Positions 1 through 12,942 of a stretch of DNA of 64,000 nt are shown here, in pieces. Each line of letters begins with the position of its first letter. Within the stretch, counting starts at the first letter, position 1. Under the pieces are notes generated by a model. That model did no database searches. It saw only the letters and a program-made list of their open reading frames with translations, and was not told where the DNA came from. Origin of the DNA: Cryptomeria japonica (Eukaryota > Streptophyta > Pinopsida > Cupressales > Cupressaceae); assembly GCF_030272615.1 (NCBI RefSeq), contig NC_081415.1, forward strand, positions 507,983,373 to 508,047,372, in the 5' to 3' direction. A program made the position numbers and the translations under genes.

Positions 1-3000
1 GAACCAACCAATTCAACTATGGGTATCCCTATGGGACTCAAGGTTCGACAAATCACACTATGTGTTGTTTTAAGAATATTTTGTCAAGCCCTTGTATAGA
101 TTGTTTGGAGTGGAATGTGATGGGTCTATCTCACCATAGATTAAGAGATTCTTGAGACCCCGTGCTTTTGGAGACACTAGGGTCAACCACAATTGGGGTG
201 ACTGGTTTGTATGTCAAAATTTCACCTTTTTCAGGGTTTATGGTTTTGAGGGTGTTCCATAGATGTTGCCTATATTAGTTCTTGACAGGATTTCCTATTT
301 AGAGATTGTTAGGCAAATTAGTATGTCAAATGCAAAACATTTGGGTGGCGCACACAAGCAGGTATTTATGCCTGGCACTTTGCATTTTGGAGACTTCACC
401 ATTGTATCTACCAAGGCTTATGAGATGATAGAAAAGAAGCTGGTAGAAGAGTACAATTTGTATGGACACCAGGCTCGGAAAAATTATGATCCAGAGGGAT
501 ATATCCACCACTATAGGAAGAGCCAAAACCTAGGAGAATATTTGCATATACCCATGGAGGCTGAAGATTTATTTAGAAACAAGGAATGGGATGAGGTTGT
601 TGCACTTTTAGAAGAATTGAACCAAAAATTGGAAGATCGGAAGTAGAGGCTTCAGGAACTAAAAGAAGAAGGAAATTGTGAGAGTGGGTCTGATGAGAAC
701 ATAGCTGTATCAACCCTTCGTGCACCTGAATTAGAAGAAGTGGCAGAGAGCCAGGAGCAAGACATGGTGAGAATAAATGCCAACACAGATGTGAGAATGG
801 AAGAGCATGCAACTTTCATTGCAGATGAAGTTTTTGTACAGTCCAAAGAGTTTAAGTCATTCTTGTACCCTTACAAAGGGAAAAAGTTGAGGGAAAGTAT
901 CCCAAATGTTACCCCAGAAAATGAAGCAGGGATGCTTAAAAAACTGAAATAAGACATTGATGTAGAAGTGGCCACAATGACACCACAAAGAGGGAGACAA
1001 ATTCTAAGTGAGGCAGGCATCATTTTGTTCCCAGGATGGGACTTAAGTGCTTCTTTCATTTTTGACAGCATGTTGCATTCTAATAGAAAGGATGTAAAGC
1101 TAGACATTTAGGGTGTTAATGACATTTTTATTGGATCGAGATATGATCCAAATGAAGAGGAAATGTTGCTTTGGGCCCTATACCCTCCAAATAAAAGACC
1201 CAAGATCATCGATGTAGATAAGGCATTTGGGCACATGATGAGGCTGAAAGTGGGAGAAGTTAATCCAATTGTCACCGCAGATTTAGGGATTGACATTGCA
1301 AAACTGAATAAGGCCCAAATGCAGTGGGTGTTAAAAGAGGGTCAAAAATATAAGAATTTATATGAAGACCTGTTGAGAAGTCATGGTCATGAAGTACCAC
1401 ATATAACTAATACTGTTGTGTGTTATCTTGTCATTCATCCCTCATAACAAGAGTGAGTTGCCTTGCAAAATTTTTAGTTGAGTCCTTGTCTTGTTTAAAA
1501 TTAATTGGTTCCATCCCTAATCCGCTTGTAAATCGTTTCTAGATCCTTAGCATTAAGTTTCAATGGTCTGTTGAACCTCATGAACCCCTTGAACCATTTT
1601 GAACAAAGTTCATAGTGTTCATTTAGGTTCTGTAGGTTCTAAGTGGTGTCTAAGAGATTTTTAGACTAACGCTCACCCAAGTTTTTTGCAGCAATTCTAC
1701 TTCACGGTCGTGGGTGATGTTTCATATCCTCTTTCTCCAGGCTGTGAACCATTTGAACTTAGTTCAAATAGTTCAGGGATGTTCAACATGTTCAATGAAG
1801 TTCAAAGCTTCAACGCACAACCAAAATGGAGAGGCAAAGCAATCAGTGGACAAATTTGGTCAACCAACAAAAGTTTGGAAGAGGAATATTGATTCACCAT
1901 TTACTTAGGCAGCAATTGATTATTTTTCCTAGAGGATTGTGAAAGAGTTAGCACGAAGAATGTTTATAAATTTCAATGCATCCTGTAAATACCAATTTTC
2001 TGAGATATCAAAATCAGTCTCTGTGCAGGGGGTATATCTCTCACTTCAATCATTGGATCAAGCTAGATTTCAGATATGTTTTATGAAACCTATTTTTATA
2101 AGTTCTCACCAAAGGAATTGTGGAAATTCAATCTGGTCTGCAAGATACACTTAATAGAATACAATTCTAGAACAAAGAACATTTTCTGATTTTTGTGATA
2201 GAAAAACTGTCATGTCTTGGGGGGCATATCTTTTCATTCCATCGTTGGATTTTTCCCATTTTTGGATATATTGTGCACAGACAAGTTGTGGGTCTGTCCA
2301 AAGTGACCAACAACAACTGAGTTTCTCGTTTTCAAATATTAACAAGGCACGACTTATATTTGTAACGATGGAGCCCATAATTAATTCATAAAGCTTATGT
2401 ATTTTAAGTTATAATGTTTTCAGATTAATACATTATGATTAAAGATTACATTGAAGCCAAGAAAGTGTTGAAAGAATGAAGACAGTTATTTATATCCAGC
2501 TGTCAACATATGATATGCCAGGATTCAGTTTTTGGAACTGAAAGTGTCTCACGGAGAGGAAAAGAAGGATAATTTGCAAAAGAAAGGGGAAAAGGGGGCT
2601 TAGAATGGTTAGATATAGACTTAGATTTTAGAAAATTTTGTTTTGTCTGAAAGAAGTGATCAGTTTTTCTAGAATTTGAAATTGGAAAGAACTTATGCAT
2701 GTATCTTATGTCTTTGTTGCATGGAATATACAAATAAAGATCATATGCATTTTGAGGTGGAAAATCTTTGAGTTTGAATCCGTGAAGTAGTGTTTCTTTG
2801 CAAATACTAATCTGATCAAAATGTCTGTGAATATCTTTCTGATGGTGAATGTTGTTATTAATATGGGGCTTCTTTCTGTTTTGTTTAAAAGGGTATATGT
2901 TTGAAGAGGAACTTTATTGTTCTTGTTTATTTTATGAAGTGTTGATTCGGATTTATTGAACTTTGTTTCAATTATTTCTGATTCTCATGGTGAAACATCT

Positions 3001-3862
3001 TGAAGATTGTAAACTATTAGCCTCTCATCTAAGAATGAAGTAGGCAGCCTTATGTGCTTTCGGTTTAAAAGCATATCAGTTTATTTAGTTAGATTATTCC
3101 CTGAATAACTAATGGAGGGATTTGTACCTGTCTAAAATTCAGAGGGAAGTGATGTATGTCACACTTACCCAACTGTTTAGTTGAAGTTTTATCTTTCAAA
3201 GAGGGTAACAGAGTTGTGAATCAATCTAATTAAAAGAAAGACAAAATCCGTTCACTAACAATGTGCAATGAAAAAAGAAATATGAAGACCAAATGAAAGA
3301 AAACATAAAGCTAAGAAGGCAAATCAGGACTGCCGGGGTAGATGTTGCTTGTGTTTTGTTGACAAAAAGGTTTGAGCATTTGTTGTAAGTTCTAAAAGAA
3401 TTCTGGACAAATTGTCAGAAGACCCAGGATAATATGGCTTCTCATGAAAGAACTTTGAAGAGGCTGAAGGCATTATTGAAAGAGAAGAGTGCCGATGAGA
3501 AAATTGTTGAGAAGATCTAGAGAAGGTTGAACAAGCATAAGGCATTTGGTGTAGACATTAAGAAAGAATTTACTGATTGTAAATATATTGTAAGGTATGG
3601 TGTACCAGATATTGTGGATGATGCAGAGCAGTTAAAGGACAAAGGGATTTGGATTGCAGAATGCCAGAATGTACTTAACACATCCCTTAATGTTGCCCGG
3701 GCAAATGTTTTGGATATGAAGGAGAGAGGTGAGAAGATGGAGAGATTGGTTACCATGGAGATCGATGTCAGGGATATTGTATTCAACACCAGCACTCACA
3801 AGGACAACAAGTATTTGGAGCACATACAAAAGTGTGATACAATACTGGATGACCAGAACTAA
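1..3862 (+). pseudogene. U3-encoded ORF of family B, copy 1 (function unknown)
   Basis: This is the most diverged of three copies of a long protein located inside the LTR. Open segments at 263-646, 740-952, 1163-1447 and 3527-3862 align in order with the copies at 8552-12942 and 20226-23170. Shared motifs include FGDFTIVSTKAYE, SKEFKSFLY, YPPNKRPKIIDVDKAFGHMM and HIQKCD. The final stop (TAA at 3860) is at the same place as in the other copies. Between 1380 and 3262 about 1.9 kb of foreign sequence splits the frame. The protein is still recognisable despite many substitutions, which suggests that the family's ancestors were coding. No family is recognised. The N-terminal part lies outside the window. 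Confidence 0.7.
1380..3262. other. Insertion of about 1.9 kb in the left LTR's ORF
   Basis: The left copy follows the other two copies to about GAAGACCTGTTGAGAAG (near 1380) and resumes at about 3262 (the GAAAAAAGAAATATGAAG block). Nothing in between has a counterpart. It starts with repeated GAAC/TTCAA motifs (1560-1830). A GTGAGT at 1452 and a TTTTTTGCAG at 1681-1690 look like splice sites, but no reading frame supports an intron. No coding domain, LTR pair or inverted repeat was found. The ends are approximate. Confidence 0.5.
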
Positions 3863-3937
3863 TTTTTATTATATTTTTTTGTGTCTAGTAGTTAAGAAGT
3901 TAGGTGTTAGGTTTTAGTTAAGTTTAGTTTAACAAGA

Positions 3938-3988
3938 TGAAAGGGTGTGTCCTTTCATTTGAATCCTTTGGCTCACATATATGTAGTG
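3938..3988 (+). promoter_or_regulatory. Hairpin and TATA module, left LTR
   Basis: TGAAAGG...CCTTTCA (3938-3957) is followed about 20 bases later by CACATATATGTAGTG. The same order occurs in both LTRs of the complete element, just after the U3 ORF stop codon. It is probably the core promoter of the LTR. Confidence 0.5.
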
Positions 3989-4849
3989 AGTCATTTTTGT
4001 ATCATAAGAGGGATATAATATTCTATCGTTGGCTAGACTACAAGTGTTATGTTTTAGAAAAGTCTAATAGGAATGAGGAGTTTATTTTGTCCAAATTGAA
4101 TGTATTGGAGTATTTGTAAGTGTATTTTTTGTGTACATTATTATTCCAGAAGTTAATATACAAGATTTCATGCTTTTATCTTCAAATCGTTATGTGCAAT
4201 TTTGTGTTTGATGGAATCATATGTCCTCTTGATAAATCTTTTAGATTTGCTGTGATGTGCCATCACATGATGTTGTATTGAATGTAAAATTGAGTTTTTA
4301 TTGTTCATGCAACACATAATGAAACTTTCACAGTGATGGTCTTATAATTGTCTCTTGAGTTGATAGTGATTCTTGTCCACAAAGTTATTAATTAATTGTC
4401 AGATATAGGCACTGGTCTATTATTAATCTTTGTTGAATAAGTTTGTATGCATTAGGTCCTTATCAAAGAAACAAATCTTCTAATTTCTATAAGTACTGCT
4501 CTTTTTCATAATGGCTTAAAGTCCTAATAGTAATCTTTTACATAACACAACTATATTCACACTTATTTTATCAGTTTTAAAGGCATTCAATAAAAAGCAA
4601 TTCTATTAGCATAATTGCAGGAAAACCTTTTGCCATCCCTGCAATTTCTAACTCCCACGGTTTAAATTCACTTAAAATAAACCTCTTTTGTGCTTGAGAG
4701 TGTAAGGTACACCCACCTGGGTTTAGTGGAGCCTAAAGTACGGAGGAATTTGGTCTTCAACCATTCCTGTTCATTGGCCAAGGCTGATTGGATTAACTAA
4801 GGATTAGGAAAGTCTTTGGTTTCCCAATCTGTGGTTTTGGGCACCAACA

Positions 4850-6016
4850 AGATACATTATCCTTTCTAATGTTCTTTATAGGAGGGGTTATAATGGTCTT
4901 CTTCTTCGATGCTTAAACAAGGCTTAAGTCCCCATTTCTCTTGAAGAAGCACATTCAGGTGCTTGTGGGGGGGATTTTGGGGGTAGGTCTTTAGTTCAGA
5001 GATTGGTCCAAATGGGATATTATTGGCAAACCATTGAAAAATATTCCTTTGCGTTTGTTAAAATATGTCATCAGTGTCAGCAACATAGCAATTTGATCCA
5101 TGCCCCTGCCCAAGAGCTTCGATCACAGGTAGCGTTTTGGCCCTTTTCTACATGGGGTTTGGATCTTGTTGGTAAAATATCTCCTCCCTCATCTCAAGGA
5201 CATACCTACATCATAACTGCCACTGATTACTTTACAAAATGGGTGGAAGTTGTTCCTCTTCGATCCATTACTACTAAAGTAATTTGTCAATTCATTTTGG
5301 AAAATATTATTTCTCGATTTGGGATACCTTTCGCCTTAGTTTCAGATAATGGAACATCATTCAAAAATAAGGACGTGAAGAAGTTTCTCGAGAAATATAA
5401 TATTCAACAAATATTTTCTACACCTTATTATCCTCAATTAAATGGTCAAGTTGTGTCTTCTAATAGGATAATTGAACAAATTCTTTGAAAGACTGTAAAC
5501 AAGCATGGTAAGGATTGTCATACTCAATTAACCTATGCTTTGTGGGATTATCGCACGAGTGTATGTATTTCTATAGGTTGTACTCCTTATATTCTTGTTT
5601 ATGGCGTTGATGTCATTATGCCTTTGGATTTAAAAATTCCTTCTTTGAGAGTTTCTCTTAGGGGTATAGTGGATGATGATTCCTATAGAGAGAAAAGACT
5701 TCAACAACTTGAGATGCTTGATGAGTAGTGTATAAATGCCCTCGAGCATATTCAAGCATATCATAAAACTTTGCAATGAAGCTACGATGATAAGGTTATT
5801 CAACGTTCCTTCTCAGTAGGTGAGTTGGTCCTTTACGAGAATCAATGCAACTTGAATGCCTTACCTGAGGAGAAAGGAAAATTCAGCCCTAATTGGCTTG
5901 GACCATACATTGTTGTCAAGGTCTATGGATCAGGTTCTTATAGGATAGAAAATATGGAAGGTACGCCTCTCAAGGAGCCCATAAATGCTACGCACCTTTG
6001 TAGATATTATGCCTAG
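4850..6016 (+). pseudogene. Integrase of the Tat-like host element, 5' truncated
   Basis: Integrase joins the retrotransposon cDNA to chromosomal DNA. The zinc-binding N-terminus is readable after the LTR end (HSGACGGDFGG, then CHQCQQH; the CX2C pair is present). The catalytic core has Asp in ATDYFTKW and Asp in SDNGTSF. The third catalytic residue is lost: the Glu expected 36 residues after the second Asp, in GQVESSN-type motifs, is Val here (GQVVSSN), explained by one A-to-T change. The C-terminal domain follows (KFSPNWLGPYIVVKV) and ends in HLCRYYA plus stop. In-frame stops occur near 5486, 5726 and 5777. The N-terminal end is cut by the left LTR. Inactive. Confidence 0.88.
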
Positions 6017-6044
6017 TTATATTTCTCTCTCTCTTTCTCTCTTT

Positions 6045-6049
6045 CTAGT
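6045..6049. repeat. Target-site duplication CTAGT, left
   Basis: Identical to the five bases after the 3' LTR (24219-24223). It marks the insertion of the family B element in the 3' UTR of the Tat-like host. Confidence 0.85.
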
Positions 6050-6667
6050 TGTTGGCACATAATTTTTTGAATTATTTATGCTATTGAGATAGTATTTGCT
6101 TATGATTTAAACAAGTATTTTTATCATAAGAATAGTTACTGCTGAAATTTTATGTGCAGGAGTAATCCTACAACATCAATTCCCATCCATATGTGATCTG
6201 TCTCTAGAAAGTCAACCATCAGCCAAACAATTAGGGGGTGGCACTGAGTAAAGATAAGGCTTTCACTTTGACAAATTTATCCAAAGAGGCAAGATCTATG
6301 TGATATCTCAGAGGTTGAGCTTGTGTGAGGTTTTGTTCAGTTTATATGTAAAAAAGCATAAACATGTGTATTTCATTAAGGGGGGCGCATTTCATAAGCA
6401 TATCAAACCATCGATGTAGCCTACCCCGAAGAAAGCACCCTAGCAAAGTCAAAGGTCATCAGGAAGTGATTAACTATCGCTAAAAGAGTATAGGAGTTAT
6501 CCCGATACTTGATAGACACATCAGGAGGATATACACCGACTAAGTAATTACTAAAGTATCATCAGCATAACTTTCACTATCAGAACATGTGAATTACTAT
6601 TTTGCCAATAGCTGATAAGGATATCGGTAAGACTTACACCGATAGGAAGAGAAACATTAGTCATTGA

Positions 6668-8188
6668 TGCTGAGCATTCTCCCATGATGCTAAGCATCCT
6701 ACAATTTCTCCCCAAGTCCTACTCAAGTAAGGACAAACTCTTCAATTTCTTAGTGAGACACAACTTCTCACACCAATGGCCCTAATCCAAGACACTAATC
6801 CAACTTGGTTCGCCTTCCACTCACCATATTTTCTTTCTCAAACTCTGGTCACAAACATCTCTGATGCACTTGTCTTCTTGAACACATACCCTTCTTGTCT
6901 GGTTGCATTCACCCTTTCCCTATGACAATATCATACATATTAACTTTCACAAGACACTAGGAGTTCTTCTCTCTCACCTCACTCATGGTATTCCAAATCC
7001 CTTACAAGGCTTTTTCAATGCCTAACAACACTAACTCCCTCAACATATTGAACATTCAATAGACTGTGACTGTCCCATTTCCACATTCCTACAACCTTTA
7101 TACCTTGGATTAACCTCATACCCCTAAGAATCAACCCTCACACACCTCCATAAACCATAAAATAATATGGTACCAACCACCCCAAGGTACTATGGTATTC
7201 AAGGTTAGTAAATACAAATTACAACCTACTGTCCACTGTGACAGTCAACACAAATGCACTAAGACAGTCACCAAACAAGCATAACAAAGTTCCCAATATT
7301 TACAACTCGCTTGGACACACTCAGCACACCACATAAAACTCCTTCAATGCATTATATTCCTCACAAGTACCCCTGATCACGTGGGTAATCAACGAAACCG
7401 CCATATCCCTATCTTGTCACAGTCTGAGACAAGAATAACAATCTTCCTCCATCCAATACACGTGCAGACCATTGCATGGTTCCTTGCAGACGTAAAAGTA
7501 TAAATTACATATCCTTTTCCATCATTCTACCAAGTTAGAGGACTTGGTGAACGTGTATGCATAAGATATTACATTTCTTCAACCACTGGATACCCTAGGC
7601 CGAGGGTTTGGCAGATTTTACACAAACTTGAATAACTTTAATGAAGCTCAATGAAATCAATTGAAACAAAAGCCAAAATTTAGTGGATTCAAACCTCCAT
7701 CAACCCCACTGGGTGAAAAATTAATAATTCAAGTCTTTTACCATGAATAAATCTTTCAATCAGACTGTTACACTAAACAAATTAGGGAAATATACAGAAA
7801 ACTCACTTTTATTGTTATGAAACTGTTTACATCGACCAACTCTCTTCATTCTCGAGCATTACAAACATATATAAACCCTTTTCCTTCATGGAAATTGATG
7901 ATAACTCCCTAACTACCTTAGAACCAACTTTTGGTTTGTTTACATCCTTAATTTGTTGTCAACTTGACAACTTAAGTTTGTCAATTGACAGCTTTTTATC
8001 TTTCTTGCATCATGACCTTCATTAATCATCCCATTACTTCAATATGGTCATATGAGACTTTAAGAAACTCAAAATGATTATTAAACTCCTATTCTATCTA
8101 TTAAACCCCTACAATTATCCCTTATAGGTCATACTAGCCATATTGGCAACATTGACACAACTTGACATATTTAGCTCCAAACTATATT
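6668..8188. other. Unclassified insertion of about 1.5 kb in the 5' LTR
   Basis: Compared with the 3' LTR, extra sequence starts after ...AACATTAGTCATTGA and ends before ...AATAGTAAAGC. About 55 bases of LTR present in the 3' copy (about 19820-19875) are missing here. The left end carries GATGCTGAGCAT and ATGCTAAGCATC, an imperfect palindrome. On the minus strand a purine tract (CTTGGGGAGAAATTG) precedes that end, which would fit a truncated minus-strand copia element, but no coding domain was found to confirm it. Confidence 0.5.
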
Positions 8189-8551
8189 CAAATGGATCTA
8201 ATAGTAAAGCAGGAGGTTCATCAGAGAAAAAGTAACTATCGGCAGAGGTTGTTCAAGGTTATGTCGATACCCGATGGAGGCATCGGGAAGACACACGCCG
8301 ATAAAAAAAAAAAGTGACTTAATGAATGAAATATTGTCGATGACACCAAGGGAATAATTCGTCGGGAAAAAATATATCGATGAGCCGTTACAGATGTAAT
8401 TCAAAATTGAAACTAAAGCAGCATGTATTTAATGCTTGCGATTGAGCAGATTGATGGCTCACACGAGGCAAATTAAGAACCAAATGTAGGTTGCGTCTTA
8501 GTAAAAAACACACAAGGTGAGAATTATTGCTCAAAGTTCTTCATGCATCAT

Positions 8552-11500
8552 GGAGGCTTCAAGTTCATCAGGAAGAAAGAGGAGTTCTAAGGGCTCTGAA
8601 TCCACGTCTAAAAAATCCAAAACAGAGGAAGTCCCTCTTGCATAGAAACTAAATGAAGATATTATTGATCAATTACAATCTCCAAGTCCAAAATCAAGGA
8701 GGTCGAAACAACATTTTCCCTGAAAAGACCAGCTTGAAGACAGGTATAAAGGGGTTGGAGACGTGTGGATAAAGGTGAGAGGTTATGAACTCTTCCTGTT
8801 TCATTTTTTGAGAAAGGATAGAGAAGTACCAATTTGTAACCCGTGGATAACCAACTTAGGTAAACTAGTTGTTCCAAATGTTTTCATAAATATCAGACTG
8901 ATGGAAGTATTGGTCAAAAACTATAATTTTGTGAAGAGATGCATTCACTTAACAAATGGCGAGGGTTTATCAGATTCAGTCGTGGCACCATAGATGAAGT
9001 TTTTACCTTAGACCCTAACCCTAATGTACCCCTGTCATTTGAAGAACTAGAGAAGGAATTTTTTAAAATGGATACTACTTATAAAGGGTGGAACATAACC
9101 TTCCATAGGGTTGAGAAGGACATTCTAATTGAAGAGGATGGTCACCCATTCAACATGGATATTTTCAGACACTACTTATAGTACACCTATATGTCATGCA
9201 TAAAGGTTGGAGGTATAGAGGTCCCTGATGTAGATAATATTGGGACATTGGTGTTAGCAACAAATATACAAATGTATGAGCCAAGACCCTTTGATTATGC
9301 AACTTATCTTGTAGAAAAATTGCATGAAGGTTTCTTGAACCTCAGAGATAATAGGGAGCCCACTTTCAAGTTTTACTAGTTATTAATGCATTTGATTTTA
9401 TTTTATGGAAGATTTTGGGGTATGTGGCCAATGAGTTTAAAATTGAACGCAGTGGACAGAGCGGGTAAAGAACAACCAGTGCAGATGTGGACATCAGTTC
9501 GGGACTCATAATATGTAAAATCAAACTGCATTAAGTTTGAAGAGCTAATAGTAAAGCCATTATACCAGATGTATGGTGTCCCGTGTGAAGGATCTATTTC
9601 CACTGAACTTAAAAGATTTCTGAGACCTATTATTTTTTATGAGAGAGGTATTGTCAATCACAATTGGGGTGATTGGTTTGTTCACAAGGATTTTACTTGC
9701 TTTAGGATTTATGGTTTTGAAGGAACCCCATATGTGTTGCCAAAATTTGTACCAAACAAAATTGCTTATATGGAGATTGTGAGACAGTTAAGTGTTTTGA
9801 ATGCCAAACATTTTGGAGATATGCGTAATCAGACTTTCCTGTTGGGGACTCTTAGTTTTGGGGATTTTACCATTGTGTCAACAAAGGCTTATGAAGCCAT
9901 TGATTGGAAACTGATTGAAGAGTACAATTTGTTCAAATACACCGCTAGGGTCAATTATGAACCTAAAGGATATATTCACAATTGCAAGAAAAGTCAAAAT
10001 CTAGGACATTATCTTCATGTTTACTTGGAAGCAGAGGATATGTTTAGAAACATGGAGGAGGAAGAGGCCCATATGGTCATTGATTAATAAAACAAGAAAT
10101 TGGAAGAAAAGAAAAGAAGATTGCAAGAAATGGAAACTGAAGAAAAGAGTGAAGGTGAGCTAGAAGAGGTTGAGATAATAGCTAGGCATCAAGCACCAGA
10201 CACAGTAGAAGAGCCTGCTTTATAAGAGCAAATTGTTGCCAGGTTAAACATCCATATTAATGCTATATACGATGAGTATTATGCCTTTGTGTCTCATAAT
10301 ATTTTAATTAAGTCAAAGGAGTTTAAATCCTTTCTATATAATTTTAAAGGTAAAAAAATGAGACTCTATCCCAAATATTGTTGGTATATAATGAACCGGT
10401 ATGATGATTATGATGATAATGTATGTTGTCATTGATGTCAATAAGTACAGGTGAACCGGTATGAAGATTGGAAGAAGTTGTTATTAATGTTCAAGTTGGA
10501 GAACCAGTATGAAGAGATGTAGTGAACCGGTGTCAGGGTTTCACTAAGTATGACTACCGGTTCGTAGTCTTAGCTCTAGGGTTTCCGATTTGGCAATCTA
10601 GCTTGTGCGATGCAACTGGTGACAATATGTGATGAGTTAGCTAAGAAATAAGGATGAGATCGAGATGCCATGTCAAGTTTTTGCACGTGAAGGATTTCCT
10701 TAAGGATCTTGCATGTGAAGATTGATTGCATTAAATGTCTACCTCGGGAATGAACATTCTTCTTAGCGGTATGTGAAGAGAGTATGATGGGTTACTGGTT
10801 CCCATGTGCGGTGAAGAATGGATGATGCAGAATGACTTGTGATTAGTTTGAGATTGTTTTATTCTATGCAAAGTGTTTGAATGGTCAAGATTGGACCGCT
10901 TGTAATTGTAAACCTAAAGTGGTTAGGGTTTAGGGTTTATGCTACCAACCTAATTGTTGTTTATAAGGTTGATGTTTGTTATTGTAAGTGTTGGCAAATG
11001 TTGTGTTTTGTATCCAAGTGATGAGATACTTGCCAGACCATTGAGTGGAAAACTGCAGAGTGTGATTGCACAGTAGAGGAACTGAAAAAGGATCCGCCTT
11101 AGCATGTAGTGTTGTTATCAAATCAGAGCTTTACCTATTGTCTTCTAACCATTTCAACAGTAGGAAAATACCTTTACTAGGTATCTTTAATAGGCTTATT
11201 GTAAATCCTCTAACCAGGTGACTCAAGATCATTGAGTTCATCAAATCCTTTAGCAAGGTAACCTTTAACAGGGTTTCAACCTTTAACAGGGTATATAGCC
11301 ATCTATTAACCAGGGGATCTCTAAAAGGATCGGTTCCTAACAGAACCTTATTGTAAAGTCTTTAACCGGACTAGGCTCCTAACAGAGCGAGCTTCAAAAG
11401 AGTTCAAAAACAAGCTTGTGGGTATTCATCCCCACTGTGGTTTTTCCCATTTAAATTTCCATGTGAAAAATTTGTGTCATGAGTTGTGTATTTTTCATGT

Positions 11501-12942
11501 GATGATTGAGTATTCTTTGTTTAGGTGAATGTGCATGCAAAGCTAATAGTTATGGTATTACTGATACAACACATGCATATGTATATTGGTGAAGTAGTTA
11601 TCAAGTGTTGAATGTTATTTGAAGTATTCAGTTTTACTAGTTTAGATATCTGAAGTCTTATTGTGTTTAACCGGTATTGTCATGGTTAAGTTCAATGATG
11701 AAGACAACCGGTTATCATTGTTTTAACTTGATAAGTTGTTGAGAAGTTTTTGTATGTACTAATTCACCCCCCCCCCCCCCTCTTAGTACTAGTTAGGGTA
11801 CTTGTTATTCATCATTATTCATCAAAAATAACCCCTGATAAGGAATCGGAATTGTTGGGGAAACTAGAGGAAAAAATCAATGTAGAATTGACCACTAGAA
11901 CTCCTCAAAGGGGAAGATAGCTTCTTAGTGAGGCAGACATCATAATCTTTCCCGGATGGGATATGAGTGCATCATTTATTTTTGATAGCATGTTACATTA
12001 TGAGAATAAGGATTTTAAATTGGATATCCAGGGAGTAAATGACATGTATATTGGCTCTAGATTTGACCAAAATGGAGAGGCTTTACTTTTATGGGCTCTT
12101 TACCCTCCAAATAAGAGACCTAAAATCATTGATGTGGATAAATCTTTTGGTCACATGATGAAATTAAAAGTTGGTAAAGTGGATCCCATTGTTACTGCTG
12201 ATATGGGTATTGATATTTTAAAATTTAATAAAGCACAATTGGTAAAAGTGATCAAAGAAAGAGATCAGTACAAGGGATTATATGAAGAATTGCTAAAAAA
12301 TAGGATGACAGCTTCTGCCACAAATCCATGATGGGTCTCAATGGAAAAATAAATGTGAGGAAGTGCAACTCGAAAATAAAAAGTTGAAAAGGCAAATGCA
12401 GAGTGTGAGGGCTGACACAACCTTTGTTTTATAGACTGAGATTTGAAAAATTGCAGGGTTTCCTTGAAGATTTATGGGTTGTTTATCAAAAGAATATGGG
12501 TAATGCAATATCTCACAACCTGATTTATAACAGACTAGGAACTCTATTGCATGATAAGACAATGGCCAATACAGATGCTGAAGTTATTAAAGGGATACAA
12601 AAGCTATTGAAAAAACATGAAGACTTTGACACAGAATTGCAGAATGAATGTAATGAATGCAAGGAAATAGTACAACATGGTTTTTCAGAAATTGAAGATC
12701 AGAATGGACAGATTAAGGATAAGGATAAATGGATTGTGGAGTGCCAAAGTCTTCTCAGTGCTTCCCTTAACATTGCCCGATCTGATCGACTTGACATGAC
12801 AAAGACAATCGAGCAGATGAAAAACTTCGTCACTCTGGAGGTTGTGGTTAGAGATATTATCTATGATGCAGATACCTACAAATCAAAGGGATATTTGAAA
12901 CATATTCAGAAGTGCGATCAAATGCTTGGAGACCAGCCATAG
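8552..12942 (+). pseudogene. U3-encoded ORF of family B, copy 2 (function unknown)
   Basis: The ATG at 8552 aligns with the ATG at 20226 of the 3' LTR, and the stop TAG at 12940 with the TAG at 23168. A basic, NLS-like N-terminus (SGRK.. and KKSK) is followed by a long unrecognised region with NHNWGDWFVHKDF and GTLSFGDFTIVSTKAYE, a charged coiled-coil-like stretch, then FPGWDMSASFIFDSML and LYPPNKRPKIIDVDK, and a helical C-terminus ending HIQKCDQMLGDQP. A GA deletion near 8580, another frameshift near 8960, several stops and the solo LTR at 10379-11824 disable it. The 3' LTR copy remains in one frame over its first 2 kb, so the ancestral product was about 980 residues. No known family is recognised. 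It lies in U3, upstream of the TATA module. Confidence 0.8.
10379..11824 (+). mobile_element. Solo LTR, copia-type, inside the U3 ORF
   Basis: The 3' LTR is uninterrupted here (CCCAAATATAACCCC), so the insert is defined directly. It starts TGTTGGTATATAATG and ends ...ATTCATCA. Flanking AATAT (10374-10378) and AAAAT (11825-11829) are a 5-bp duplication with one change. The region near the 3' end has a run of C (about 11766-11780) followed by TCTTAGT, matching the LTR end of the copia element C (minus strand there). Repeated AACCGG/ACCGGT motifs are also shared with element C. No internal coding region is present, so this is a solo LTR. Confidence 0.7.

Larger units (their letters stand above)
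1..4849 (+). mobile_element. Family B LTR, left copy, 5' end outside the window
   Basis: The copy is recognised because it repeats, in order, the same modules as the two LTRs of the element at 6050-24218: the long U3 ORF, the TGAAAGG hairpin and TATA (3938-3988), and a terminal block ending in CCAACA at 4844-4849. No primer binding site follows it; the next bases are integrase coding sequence. It is therefore a 3' LTR or a solo LTR that landed in the integrase of a Tat-like element. It is clearly more diverged from the other two copies than they are from each other. An insertion of about 1.9 kb (about 1380-3262) interrupts its ORF. Confidence 0.8.

Noticed and set aside
1-6049. Left LTR, integrase and 5' LTR of the complete element as one element of the same family
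   Set aside because: No PBS follows the left LTR, and the integrase C-terminus differs strongly from the one inside the complete element.
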